DNA from: Cercophora sp. LCS_1
Taxonomy: Eukaryota; Ascomycota; Sordariomycetes; Sordariales; Lasiosphaeriaceae
Direction of reading: 5' to 3'
DNA: 64,000 nucleotides
Assembly (NCBI GenBank): GCA_036250225.1
Contig: JAPZLL010000005.1
Location: forward strand, 868,001-932,000
A program made the position numbers and the translations under genes. The notes under the pieces were generated by a model. The model saw only the letters and a list, made by a program, of their open reading frames with translations. It searched no databases and was not told where the DNA came from. Of the stretch, positions 54,465 to 64,000 are shown piece by piece (the stretch's first letter is position 1; each line of letters begins with the position of its first letter).

Positions 54465-57083
54465 TCAATGCAACACGTACTTTTTGAGGTCTGCGTCTCC
54501 TTGTTTCCAAAGGTCGACCGCTAACCCGTCCATGAAGCTTTCCACATACGCCTCGCTGACAAACCGGTACTCGCCCAGCGAACCCTCCGGCCGCAGGATG
54601 ACCGGTGTTGAGCAGCCCAGGGGAACCACCACAATGTCCTTGGTCATCAGCGTGTTGATGCCAAGACCAACCAGCCCTCGCTCTGTGATGAAGAAGGCGC
54701 GTCCTGCCATGCTCGCACCAAAGTACGAGTCGACAAACTCCTCCACCGTGTGGTGTGGCGTGAGGTCAACGTCGGCATGCAAATAGCCCATCAGCTCCCG
54801 GTCCAGTTGCAGACACGGCATCCCCTGTTGAGCCAGCTGCCCAAAGACGTGACAACATACTGCCAAACCATCTTCCTTGGGAAGTCTGCCGACAGAAATG
54901 GTGTTGGCAAAGTCTTGGAGCATCCGCCGTCGCCGTTCGGGTTTCGCGTCCATAACAAACTCGATGACCTTGGCTCTCCACTGCAGAAACGCCATGGTCA
55001 ACTCCCACTTTGACGTGCGAACACCGAACGCCACGCCCCGAGTCTGCACTGTGTCGAGAAAGATGGCTGACATCTCGAGCTTGTGAAGCCGTTCGCTCAG
55101 AAATCGGCAGCGGGCCTTTGTGGTCCCGGCAGCTTTGAAAGAGCCAAAGTTGAGCAAGGGCGACGAGCTGGGTGCCACATTCGACCAGTCGGGCACAAAA
55201 GTAGGCAGCGAGTGAGCCGCCGTCGGGTATCCCGGATGGTGCGCGTCGCAGATAATATTGAGGCTCTCCGTCGTCTTGATAATGTAGTCGACGATCTCGG
55301 TGTACACTTCCTTGGTCGACAAGGTGTAGTCAGCACGAAAGTCAGCTCTGATCTCAGGTGGCAAGATGCCCAGGATTCCAAAGAGCTTATCCCTTGGGTC
55401 CGAGGCCAGTCTTTCCCGGCACTGGCGGAGAACGTGATGGAGGAGCTCCCCTTCTGAACCTCGGAGAGCTCGCAAGCTCGGGATGGAGCTGGGCCCCTGG
55501 TGGACCAACGTGTCGTGCCACGTCACCATGTTGGTCGATATTTCCGGAAATCGCCGTTCGAAATCGGCCGAGAACTGCGAGATGACATTCGATGTGAGCC
55601 GATAGGCCTCCCACGGCGACTTTGTCTGTCCGCAGTACACCGTGATGGATCGTGCGTTGAGAATCTCCTGTACCACCCACAGCCTATGCCAATACTCTCG
55701 CTCAAACAGTCGAACCAAAGCCGGCACCCCTCTGGCCCCCATTTCCGATGAGAGGATCTTCCAGGCACGCCTTGTTGAGATGATGGGATCTGTAATTGCG
55801 TTGAGAAGGTCGACCGCGTCAGAGCTGTTGTCCTCTTCAGGCCCGAGCCAGATGGCAACCGAGTCGGCCGAAGCGTAGATCTTGGTCATCAGCTGCACTT
55901 GCTGAGCACGCTCGGCGAGATTCTGCTGGTCAACCGAGAGAGCATCGGCCCAGACAAGTACCGGCTCCTTTTTTTCTCGAATGGCACTCAGAGCCCCATG
56001 CAGACTCGCTGAGATTGGCACGAGGGAACCCTCAAGGTCAATCTTCCGTGTGTCGCCAAGGTCGCCCCAGGCATACGAGATTGCGACATATCGAGGCGGA
56101 TCCTCAAGTGACACCTGAAGTATCTCGCATCTGATCATCGTCTTCCGCTCGGGCAGGATCCTGATCAACCTAATGCAAGACTCGCCCAACGGTCTGTGCT
56201 GGTATCGACCCTCACCGAGCACCGAAGCCGTTGATGACTCCCCAGCAAGGGTGGGCCGCGGACTTGGGGACCGTGTAAAGCGTGGACGGGTAGACTCTGT
56301 TGGCAACGAACGTGAGGTTGCATGTTTGTTGTTGTTGTCGTCGTCAGGAGTTGTGGATACATGTGACTTCTCGGCCTTTTTAACCGCTGCTCGCTGCAGA
56401 CGCCGTTTACGTCTCTGATGTTCTGCTCTGGAAGAGACTTCATCCTCATCATCAGACGATGGTGACAAAGGAGGCGAGGGAGACCGATGGCTTTGAGAAG
56501 ACCCTGGCCGGTTTCTTGACGTTCGAGATGCACTTTGGCCTGCTGCTTGGTAAGGGTGCGGATCTGGGGACGAGCCGGGCGAAGTGGCCCGCGATGGAGG
56601 CGGCGGGGATGGAGAGCGTGGGAAAACTCCAGGAGGGCTTGACTTTCGCCGGGATAAACGGTAGACGCGCTGTGGCTTGTCTTCCTCGAGCGCATCCAGG
56701 GGCGCCCGTTCAATGGCTGCTGGCGGGCTCGGGGACGATCGGGGCGAGTTCTTGGGGCTAGACTCTTTCCGGACCCTGCGGCCGCGAGAGGGGCGGTGCG
56801 GGATCGGACGCGGGCCGGATTGCTCCTCCGACGGTCTCCTCCTGCGAGCCGTTTGCTGGTAGGCCTGCGATGCTCGGTATGCCTCCGTGGTCCACTCATC
56901 GTCGGCCACTGCCCGGGGCTCCGCTAATTCGGCATCGTAGAGGCGAGAGTCGTAGGACCCGGGCCGGGATTCGTAAGACCCAGGACGGGACCCGTACGAG
57001 CCGGGCGAATGGCGGGGAAAGGGGTGTGCCACACGCGAAAACGCCGGATCGTACGATCTTGGCTCATGGCGAGAATCGGCCAT
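54465..57083 (-). CDS. HET-domain protein with long disordered N terminus
   Basis: A single exon of 872 residues from the first ATG in frame (57083, MADSRHEPRS). Residues 1-290 are disordered and rich in Ser, Pro and Arg, with repeated PGSYGSRPGSYESR units near 28-46 and several RRRKR-like basic clusters. The HET domain follows: PPRYVAISYAWGD (about 328-340), VWADALSVDQQNLAERAQQV then LMTKIYASADSVAIWLG, and WHRLWVVQEIL near 470. The last 350 residues match the usual HET C-terminal region. HET proteins trigger non-self recognition and incompatibility cell death in filamentous ascomycetes. No NACHT or WD40 part is present, so a partner is unknown. Confidence 0.92.
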   Translation of the reverse strand: MADSRHEPRSYDPAFSRVAHPFPRHSPGSYGSRPGSYESRPGSYDSRLYDAELAEPRAVADDEWTTEAYRASQAYQQTARRRRPSEEQSGPRPIPHRPSRGRRVRKESSPKNSPRSSPSPPAAIERAPLDALEEDKPQRVYRLSRRKSSPPGVFPRSPSPPPPSRATSPGSSPDPHPYQAAGQSASRTSRNRPGSSQSHRSPSPPLSPSSDDEDEVSSRAEHQRRKRRLQRAAVKKAEKSHVSTTPDDDNNNKHATSRSLPTESTRPRFTRSPSPRPTLAGESSTASVLGEGRYQHRPLGESCIRLIRILPERKTMIRCEILQVSLEDPPRYVAISYAWGDLGDTRKIDLEGSLVPISASLHGALSAIREKKEPVLVWADALSVDQQNLAERAQQVQLMTKIYASADSVAIWLGPEEDNSSDAVDLLNAITDPIISTRRAWKILSSEMGARGVPALVRLFEREYWHRLWVVQEILNARSITVYCGQTKSPWEAYRLTSNVISQFSADFERRFPEISTNMVTWHDTLVHQGPSSIPSLRALRGSEGELLHHVLRQCRERLASDPRDKLFGILGILPPEIRADFRADYTLSTKEVYTEIVDYIIKTTESLNIICDAHHPGYPTAAHSLPTFVPDWSNVAPSSSPLLNFGSFKAAGTTKARCRFLSERLHKLEMSAIFLDTVQTRGVAFGVRTSKWELTMAFLQWRAKVIEFVMDAKPERRRRMLQDFANTISVGRLPKEDGLAVCCHVFGQLAQQGMPCLQLDRELMGYLHADVDLTPHHTVEEFVDSYFGASMAGRAFFITERGLVGLGINTLMTKDIVVVPLGCSTPVILRPEGSLGEYRFVSEAYVESFMDGLAVDLWKQGDADLKKYVLH

Positions 57084-57487
57084 GTCGAGTCGAATGCCGA
57101 AAGCAACAAGCCGATGTCTTCCCCACAACTGCAAGAGCGAATGCGTTTGTTGGATATGGGCGCCGGCGAACAACGGCTGTTGGATGAAGAACAGTGAATG
57201 CCCGACGCGCCCAAGAGGGGTTGCCGTGAGAGGGTCCTCCACGTGATGTTTACTACCTATCACACTGAGGAGCCAGCACGTCTTGGGAACATTAGCGCCC
57301 CATCACGAGCCCTCCGATTGGACTTGCCCCAGCTCCATCGCCGAATCAAGGGTTATGCAGCAGGATAAGAGCTGCAGCGGAGCGAGCCAATAGCAGCCAA
57401 GACGATGCGTTGGCGACCCAAAGCAATCTGTTTGACAATGCGTCTGTCAATTCCTAACCAAGCAATCAATCCGGCTCATGCGACATC
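57084..57487. other. Intergenic region, nothing recognised
   Basis: Promoter of the HET gene and 3' region of the broken methyltransferase. Nothing else is seen. Confidence 0.5.
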
Positions 57488-58640
57488 TTATTCTGGCTTC
57501 TGCGCAGTCCAGAACAGATACTCGAAATACGTGTGGTAGCCCGTGTTTTTGAGGTCCCTCCTGACGGCTGCGAGAAGCGTCTCGATCTCCTCTGGAGTCA
57601 TGCCTAACGCAGCCAGCGGTCTGGCACCAATGGCCGCGACAAGACCCTCGAGGATTTTTTGAAAGTAGAGGCCAATCAAGCGTAGTCGTTTGTCCTTTAG
57701 TGCGTGAGATCACTGCTTCTCGGCGGAATATGAATGGGGGGGACGTACCTTTGCCCAGGGCCCGACAGGAACCTTGAGCTTCTTGACCGAGACGTTGACA
57801 AAGCCAGCATCACCGAGAGTTTTTTCCAGCTTGTTGCCTGCCCGGAAGTCGCTGCCAAACCTCTTGAATGCCTCGGTTGCCAAGTCAAGGAAGGTCTGCA
57901 GTGAATATCCGTCCCGGACCGTGCCATCATCGCAATATGTAATTCCACCGAACTCCTGAATCTCTATCTAGCCCCCTGGCTTGAGATGTCTGGTCGACGA
58001 GGAGAGATCAGGGTGTGACATAGACTTGGTTGCGGAAGTACGTACTCGAGAGCTTGGCTAAAGACCCTGTCAGGCTTCTTCAGAAGAGGTGCCATTTGTC
58101 GCAGGTGGACGTAGTCGAAAGCGGTGCCGTGAAGCCAGTCTTACTCGATATCATCAACCAAGAACTTGAGATTAGGTGGCACCCATTGCGGTTGGATCGG
58201 CGTGAAGTCCACTCCGATGACCTGGGCGGACGGAAACTGGTCCGCGACTGCATCATGTCAATCAGAGCCCATGGTCAAGCTTAGCCAGCCAACATACCAT
58301 CAATTGCCCAAACTCCAGTGCCAGTGCCGAGATCAATGATTCGCAGCGGAGCATCTCCGATGGGCGCCAAAAAAAGCTTGCCGTCAGTGAGTTCTAGCAT
58401 CAAGGCATGCTTCATGTCCTCGCGATTCTGCTCCATGTCGTCGTTCGGAATCGGGTATCGAGCGTTCTTGTAGGCGTGATAGCGCCTGCCATTCTCATAC
58501 GAGTGCTCAAAAAGACTGGATGTAATGCTTGTTCCCTCTGCAGCAGACCTTTTGTCATAGTCGCACGCATCAAACTCATCGTGGTCTACATCCTCGGGGG
58601 CGGCGACCTCAATAGGCGCAGTATGCGTGGGCGCGCTCAT
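57488..58640 (-). pseudogene. LaeA/UMTA-like SAM-dependent methyltransferase with two nonsense codons
   Basis: Four exons on the minus strand, 58640-58298, 58247-58046, 57989-57749 and 57694-57488, join in frame over 331 codons. The SAM-binding motif IIDLGTGTGVWAID, then VIGVDFTPIQPQWVPPN, FDYVHLRQM and the terminal YFEYLFWTAQKPE are all family-like. The frame is broken by TAA at 58143-58141 (after VDDIE) and TAG at 57970-57968 (after HLKPGG, where the family has Trp). Both stops fit CpA-to-TpA changes on one strand or the other, the RIP pattern. All four exons and three introns otherwise remain open and spliceable. An intact gene would methylate a small molecule or act as a LaeA-like regulator. 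Confidence 0.8.
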
Positions 58641-59611
58641 GCTGACGACAGTCAAATTTCGGTCCGATGTCCAAAGTTGTCACTTGTGAGGGGTATCGTA
58701 TGGTGACACTGGCAAAGAGCCCAAGACCCCTCCGGATTCAACGCAACTGCTCACCCATCCATCACGGGCGAGTGGGCAAGACGCCTCTGGGTGGCAAAAA
58801 CCGACATCGGGCCACTCAGATGCACCGCTGGCGAGTATGCATATGCAAAGCTTGGGCGAAGTGACAAAAGAAGACCGGCAAAAAATCGCGTGGGTGCTTC
58901 GAGCTCGACATTGCTGCCTACATCGGGACTAATCCTTGTGTAACAACTCACTGGGCGGAAGGTAAGGCAAGCGAGTGCGATTGCGAACAGGGACCTCGGC
59001 TCAATTCCGCCTTCGCGACTTCCCAATGGCCAACCGCTCAACACCCCAGGTGACTCGGCATCGGTCGTGCAATTTGGTGGGAGCGCCAGGGCTGAGTGCT
59101 GAGTGCGAGGAATCGGCATCCGGGAGAAGTAGCCGGCTTCGGAACGCATTGCTTGGAGTGCACATCGACTAGGTGGACGAGCTTGCCAACTCTATCGACA
59201 AGAGAAAGAAGGGCTTGTCATGACACGTATCAGCCAGTAAAGTGCACTGTCGCGCGACGATGTTAGGTCGGATATTCGGTGATGCGCTGAAAAAGCAAGT
59301 CCTGTCGGCTTCAAGGTGTGACGGGACGGCATGCAAGCCTGCGAGGCAACTGCAGGGCGCAAGAACCTAGGTACCCAGCTTCGCTCGCATCTCACAGGGA
59401 TTCATGGCAGCAACGGCACACCGCTGGAACCTCAACGGCTGGGGCCAATCGGGAGAATTCATCCCGCTGGCACCTTCTTGGCTCCTGGCAGTATATCTAC
59501 CATCTGAAGGCAGGTAACCCTAGCGTTCTTTCCCCTCCGTCCAAATACAACAACAACAACAACAACAACCTCCACAACTCGGAGTTCTTGCGAGACTTTG
59601 AAGCTTGCGCC
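58641..59611. other. Divergent promoter region of methyltransferase and DUF4188 monooxygenase
   Basis: About 970 bp with no supported gene. A CAA run (59547-59569) lies in the presumed leader, about 45 nt before the ATG at 59612. Confidence 0.5.
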
Positions 59612-60660
59612 ATGAAGTCTCCCTTCCAGCCCTTTGCGCCTGCCGCGGCGCTCACGGAAAAGCGTGTCATCCCTCGCAAAGTCCGGTCCACGGCAATGTA
59701 CAACATCTTGCGAAGCAACTTTCCGCTGCTGACATGGTTGGCGCTGGGCTCTCTCGTTCAGGGACTTGTGTCGCTGTTCCTGCCATCTCAATACGCATTG
59801 GTTCCCGTGGTCTGCTATTTGTCACAGCGCATTCTCCGAACGGCCTTCATGTACTTTGGGCTTATCCGAGGCGAACACATGGCCGAGGTCCTCCCAGGCA
59901 GATTCACCGCGCAAATTCCGGGCAGAGACGGGTCCCCGCCGCAGCAGCCTGGCGACCAGGAGATCACCATCATCATCTTGGCCACTCGTTCCAACCAGTG
60001 GGTCTCGAGACAGGATTAATTGTGCGCCATAGGCTAACACTCTCTACTCACAGTCCCCTGGGCGTGTTTGCACCTGGCTACGCGGGGGTGTATCGTGAAA
60101 TGGGCAAGATGATAGCTGACCTTCACACCGGCAAGGAGAAATACGGATGTAAGATAAGGCCTGACGATTGATCATTCATTTTCCGTTGCTTGGTGTGCCT
60201 GGGCTCAAACTAATGATGATACCATAGTCCTCGGCAACACGGCGTGGCAAGCGATCGCCGAACAATCAGAGAACAACCAGATTATGACGCTCATGTACTT
60301 TCGATCCGTCGACGACCTGCACAACTATGCCCATGGCCCACTGCATCGAAAGGCTTGGGAGTGGTGGAACAGCATCACAAAAGACCATCCTCATCTGAGC
60401 ATCATGCACGAGGTGTATCACGCTCCTAAGGGACACTGGGAGAACATTTTCGTCAACAACCACTTGACCGGAATTGGTAAGTTGATTCTATTCATGTTAG
60501 ATTTCAGTTTTGTTAACTTGGTGTACCAGCCAACACTGTGGCCCGCGTCGACATTGATGGGCAAAAGATGAGACCGTTGTTTGATGCATCTCGTGGAGGA
60601 CTCAAATCGCAGCTTGGACGCCTTGGGCGCACTGACGGTACAGACAACGATTCATACTAG
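59612..60660 (+). CDS. DUF4188 monooxygenase-like protein
   Basis: Four exons, 59612-59997, 60054-60148, 60228-60476 and 60530-60660 (introns of 56, 79 and 53 nt), give 286 residues. The N terminus contains a membrane-prone hydrophobic part (LLTWLALGSLVQGLVSLFL and YALVPVVCYLSQ, about 37-75). Then come the family strands FTAQIPGRDG, ITIIILATRSNHPLGVFAPG and MTLMYFRSVDDLHNYAHGP, and a conserved HxxW-like end, WWNSITKDHPHLSIMHEVY. The DUF4188 family contains the fumagillin-pathway ABM-type monooxygenase Af470 and relatives near polyketide genes. Its head-to-head placement with the methyltransferase suggests a former small tailoring pair. Start from the only ATG before the conserved block. Confidence 0.85.
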
Positions 60661-61899
60661 ACGCGTTCGAGCACAGCTTGCGCGGAACAATGTCTTCTGG
60701 GTACAGAATCCAGATTCGAGTTGACTTTTTGCGTTGGGCGCTCCACTGGCGAGTGACATTTCCATCTAGTCAGAACTGCGCGTAATGTACAGCCTCAGCC
60801 CCATTCTTCAACTAGAGCATTCATCAACGACTTGCATCCCAGGAAAGTCTCTTTTCTATAACTTTTCTATCGGACCAAACAGTGCAACAAGCCTCCCTTT
60901 CGAAACCTCCCCAGTCAAAAAAAGAGTGTCAAGAACAGAATGTAAAGAGATCAAAGCCACCAAAAAGTATCCACAACTAATTTGACACGATTCAAATCAC
61001 CTGCCCCAGTTCCACAAGATCAATTAGCAAGTATTGTCGCTAACACCAGTCAAATGACCGCCAAAGTTGAGCGCACCCCTGACACGGGTGAGATCGCGGA
61101 GGTGCGTCTCGCCGCACCAATCAAGGGTCTTACCCATGTCGGTGGCAATGTCATTGCAGTTGACATAAATCGAATGGGCGTTCTATCATCCTCGTATCAG
61201 CTCAAATCCAGCGAAGTAGAAGAAGAAAAAAGGGGGAAGAAGATAAACTCACAAAGTTGCAAAGGAACGTCCCGCGCGCATGCGCACAAGCAACTCGAAT
61301 GCAAGCGTTCGCACCAAGCAACTCCGGCTTGAGGCGATGGGGATGAGAGAAGGACCTGCCTTTTTGGGATGCATAATAAAACCAATCCGCTTTTTGGTGT
61401 TATGGTTGGCGTATTATCAAGAGTTCAGGGCATTTTGATGCTTGGCGTGGTTGAGCGCCTGAGGTAAATGGTCGCCCGGTAGCGGACCGTGGTGGTGATG
61501 CCGATCTCATCTTGGGAAGTTATGTTGTCATTGTTGGTCCTAGCCAGGAGGTTCAAAAATAAAAATAGATTTTACCAAAGAGAAGAAACTCTAGAAGATC
61601 TAACTTTCGAGTGTAGATGGTGGATTGTGACTTTGACCACCATCTGTGATGCATGCGTGCTGACCGCTGCGCAGTCGCTCGAGAAACTCCATTTGTACAC
61701 AGTATGCTTTTTCCTCTGATGGAAAAAGGACACGCAACTGAGAAACAAAACCCATGAACTCGGGTCGCCGCCTCGACCAATTTTTTTTTGTCGTTGTAAG
61801 CGACTGTCTTCGTGTCTGGTCATAAACTTGCATTCGTGTATCATTTCCCCCTTTCCTTTTCCCTCCTGCCCACCCTCCTTTTCTTCTCATCCCTCCACG
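60661..61899. other. Convergent intergenic region, nothing recognised
   Basis: About 1.2 kb between the DUF4188 stop and the stop of the minus-strand GPI protein. It is more AT-rich than the genes. An AATAAA is at 61375-61380, rather far from the DUF4188 gene. No gene is seen. Confidence 0.5.
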
Positions 61900-62584
61900 T
61901 TAAACAATCATCCCCACCGCAAAAGCCGCGGCAACCGCCATGCCAATCTGCACCCAGCCAACCGCCGGACCGGCCCCACTCGGCTCCGCAGTCGTCGACG
62001 GCCCGGCTCCACTCCCCGTCGCAGTCCCGGACCCGGTAGGCGCGCTTCCCGAGCCCCCGGTAGGCGTCACCGTCACTCCATTCTCAACACACACAACCTC
62101 CGCATCAACGCAAGCCTCAAACCTCACGCCGCAAGCCTTTCCGGGGGCACAGTTCCACGTCGCTCCATCACCAGCTTTACATGTTGCCGTGGCAGTCGGA
62201 GTCGCGGCGCAATTGGCGAGTGTCTATTTCATTAGCCCTGACCGACATACCAGGCCCCATATTATGTCGAAGAGAGAAGAAGGTAGCGAAAAGGGGAAAG
62301 GAAGGGAAACATACAATAGTAGGCACCACCTTGCCACACATGGTCGGATCATCAATATCGCAGCATCCCTCGTCGCCGCGGCCTTTATTGATGCACACGG
62401 CTGTCATGGGACAGCATCCGCCCGCGCAGCACTCGCCGCCTGCGCAACATGCGTTTTCACCGTCGGCGTTGGGGCATGTGACGATGCCGCCGATTGTGAC
62501 GGCTTGGCAGCTGATGAGGGACTCGATCTCGACGAGTTGGGCGGCGGTGAGGGTGACGAGAGAGAGGAGGAGGGTGGGCTTCAT
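61900..62584 (-). CDS. GPI-anchored Cys-rich surface protein
   Basis: Two exons, 62584-62315 and 62223-61900 (91-nt intron GTATGT..ATAG, phase 0), give 197 residues. A signal peptide MKPTLLLSLVTLTAA starts at 62584. The mature part opens with a dense Cys block (ACCAGGECCAGGCCPMTAVC, then EGCCDIDDPTMC), and a second Cys block crosses from NCAATPT to CVDAEVVC. A Ser/Gly/Thr-rich spacer (GGSGSAPTGSGTATGSG, then EPSG) follows. The C-terminal hydrophobic stretch VGWVQIGMAVAAAFAVGMIV ends the protein, as required for GPI attachment. A wall or plasma-membrane location is expected; the family is not recognised. Confidence 0.82.
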
Positions 62585-63831
62585 TTTCAGTTTGGGTAAG
62601 TGATGATTCGCTTGATGAAATGTGGGCGCTCAAGAATGCAATGGGAATTGGAGGGGAGTCGGTGTTTTTTTTGTGTTTTCGGAGGTCACCAGCGTGTCCG
62701 CGTGGCGGGGGATCTTATCAAGATCCAATGGTTTGGTTTCGTGCGACAGGCCATTTCATTCGCTGGCAGTCACCAGATTACGGTATGCGCCCTCCGCCCA
62801 CCGCGGGGAGCTGGGCAAATGGCAGTGCCGGACAGGGGGGCTGCGCCGACGGGGGGCTTGCAGAGACAAAAAGAAGCTGCCTTTTTGGAGAGATCGGCCC
62901 ATGGGCAAGCGCTGCGAGTTGGCGTGTTTCGAGATCTGTGTGGTTGGTGGACCTTCCTGTTTGGGGTAGCGTTGCCGTGGATGTGACATGCTTGCGGCAT
63001 TTGTCCATGATCAATTGTGTCCTGTGCGGCGGGATGCATCACTTGACTGATATTCAGGAGATGTACGTAATTGGGCTGTGTTGTCCGGGGCATAGGAAAG
63101 AGGCGGGGAATTGGTCTCAATTGTGGAAGAAATCATTGTTGGCTGCATCTGGGAACCTTATCACCTGCCTGCCATAGTTAGATCAGAGCTGCGGACTTGA
63201 AGGTTAAGTAGACCGGAGGGATGGAAATGCAACAAGATGACGTACGTGATAATCCGTTGCTAGCTGTCAAGGTTGTGAGTAGTAGAATTGGAGTTACGTA
63301 CGCCAAGGGATCTAAGAGCATCGTTCTAAGCTTGGGTGTGAATGGACGTGGATAGTAGAAGAAGGAATGCGACTTGGCGACTGAGACAACAGATACGCAT
63401 TATGCATGGTATATCCCGAACTTATGCAAGTCCCCGTCTTGGGCATCCACCAAAATACTTGCAGTCCTGTTTCTGTTCAGCCTCCGACGAGACTCGGAGT
63501 TTGGGTCAATCCCATTACACCAGGGCTGCTCTCAAAGGATCAGCCGCACTTTATTGTGAACTGAAAATGCACAGCGTTGACTCTATTACTCAGTCATCGC
63601 GTGGTTAAAGTGGTAGTCCGACCAAGTCCGATGTCTACGGAGGGCCGAAATACTCTCAAATCTGCGCATTGTTTCTCGCATTGCCAGTAACCGAGCCCGG
63701 TGGGCCGCCTCTCCAGCTCCCAGAGCCCAGCTTCATACATCGAAATGATTATAAGTACACCTCATTATGAGACCCAGAGCCGTAGTATCAATGAGCCCGA
63801 TTGAGTTTCCAACCTCTGCATCCCATTCAGC
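62585..63831. other. Divergent intergenic region, nothing recognised
   Basis: About 1.2 kb between the GPI protein start and the carboxylesterase start. Frames at 62600-63177 run in all three plus-strand phases and show no domain. No repeats or tRNAs are seen. Confidence 0.5.
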
Positions 63832-64000
63832 ATGACCCGCCTCTTCTTGACGTTGTTTGCTGTACTTGTTGTGTTTGGGTCGAGAGCGGCTGCCTCCTCC
63901 CAAAATGACGACCTCACCGTCTACACCAAACACGGTGCCATCCACGGCGCCATCGACCCGTCAACCCCAAACGTCCGTCAGTTCCTCGGCATACCCTACG
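63832..64000 (+). CDS. Type-B carboxylesterase/lipase, 5' part only
   Basis: The ATG at 63832 begins a signal peptide (MTRLFLTLFAVLVVFGSRAAA). It is followed by LTVYTKHGAIHGAIDP and VRQFLGIPY, the typical N-terminal strand and the F-x-G-I-P-Y/F motif of the alpha/beta-hydrolase carboxylesterase family. The window ends after 56 codons, so the Ser/Glu/His catalytic residues are outside. Secretion is expected. Whether the gene is complete cannot be judged. Confidence 0.85.
   Translation, partial: MTRLFLTLFAVLVVFGSRAAASSQNDDLTVYTKHGAIHGAIDPSTPNVRQFLGIPY

Noticed and set aside
58046..58143. Alternative intron starting at the GTAAGA overlapping the TAA of the methyltransferase
   Set aside because: It would delete the conserved FDYVHLR region, and the next acceptor gives no better family match; a nonsense mutation is the simpler reading.
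62600..63177. Three overlapping plus-strand frames of 115-185 aa
   Set aside because: All three phases are open by chance in GC-rich sequence; no domain or signal peptide.

Overview
The window is nuclear DNA of a filamentous ascomycete (Pezizomycotina, most likely a Sordariomycete; the genus cannot be fixed from the sequence). The evidence is short spliceosomal introns of about 40-140 nt with GT..AG ends, GC-rich coding regions with C-ending codons, long pyrimidine-rich 5' regions, and families typical of this group: a HET-domain protein, a Clr5-domain protein, an Atg28-like coiled-coil protein, LaeA-like methyltransferase remains and several P450s. I resolved 23 intact or near-intact protein genes, two broken genes, one gene cut by the window end and four tRNA genes. 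One tRNA, a proline copy, looks degenerate. Exons were joined by hand from splice signals, reading frame and protein continuity.

Layout. 1-11 kb: an Asn-rich secreted wall protein, an enoyl-reductase-like MDR, a large membrane protein, a six-cysteine secreted protein, a TLDc protein and a secreted protein with a His/Cys pair suggesting a permuted papain-like enzyme. 11.9-21.6 kb: a six-exon P450, an F-box protein, a 761-aa orphan and an intronless P450. This is the best candidate here for an undescribed biosynthetic locus. 21.7-36.9 kb: a Clr5 protein, an Atg28-like protein and housekeeping genes (tRNA-Gly, pyruvate kinase, the tiny four-exon DUF1748 gene, an MFS exporter). A gene-poor 4.2-kb stretch lies between the Clr5 and Atg28-like genes.

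36.9-50 kb: a 3.8-kb gene-poor stretch containing an imperfect 100-bp palindrome. It is followed by a PLP-dependent enzyme, mitochondrial GatB and an AT-hook bZIP factor. Next comes a 3-kb spacer with an 18-bp minisatellite and a tandem pair of intron-containing tRNA-Pro(AGG) genes. 50-64 kb: a bacterial-type acetolactate decarboxylase, tRNA-Asn, a P450 relic that has lost its middle, a GH30 galactanase and a HET protein. A LaeA-like methyltransferase follows, with two stops of the C-to-T/G-to-A type expected from RIP. The window ends with a DUF4188 monooxygenase, a GPI-anchored Cys-rich protein and the start of a type-B carboxylesterase.

How the genes work together. Pyruvate kinase, GatB, DUF1748 and Atg28 are core functions. 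The accessory genes group into secretion or wall interaction (1.4, 7.3, 11.1, 52.6 and 61.9 kb) and secondary metabolism (3.5, 11.9-21.6, 50-52 and 57.5-60.7 kb). The broken P450 and methyltransferase show that part of the accessory complement is decaying.
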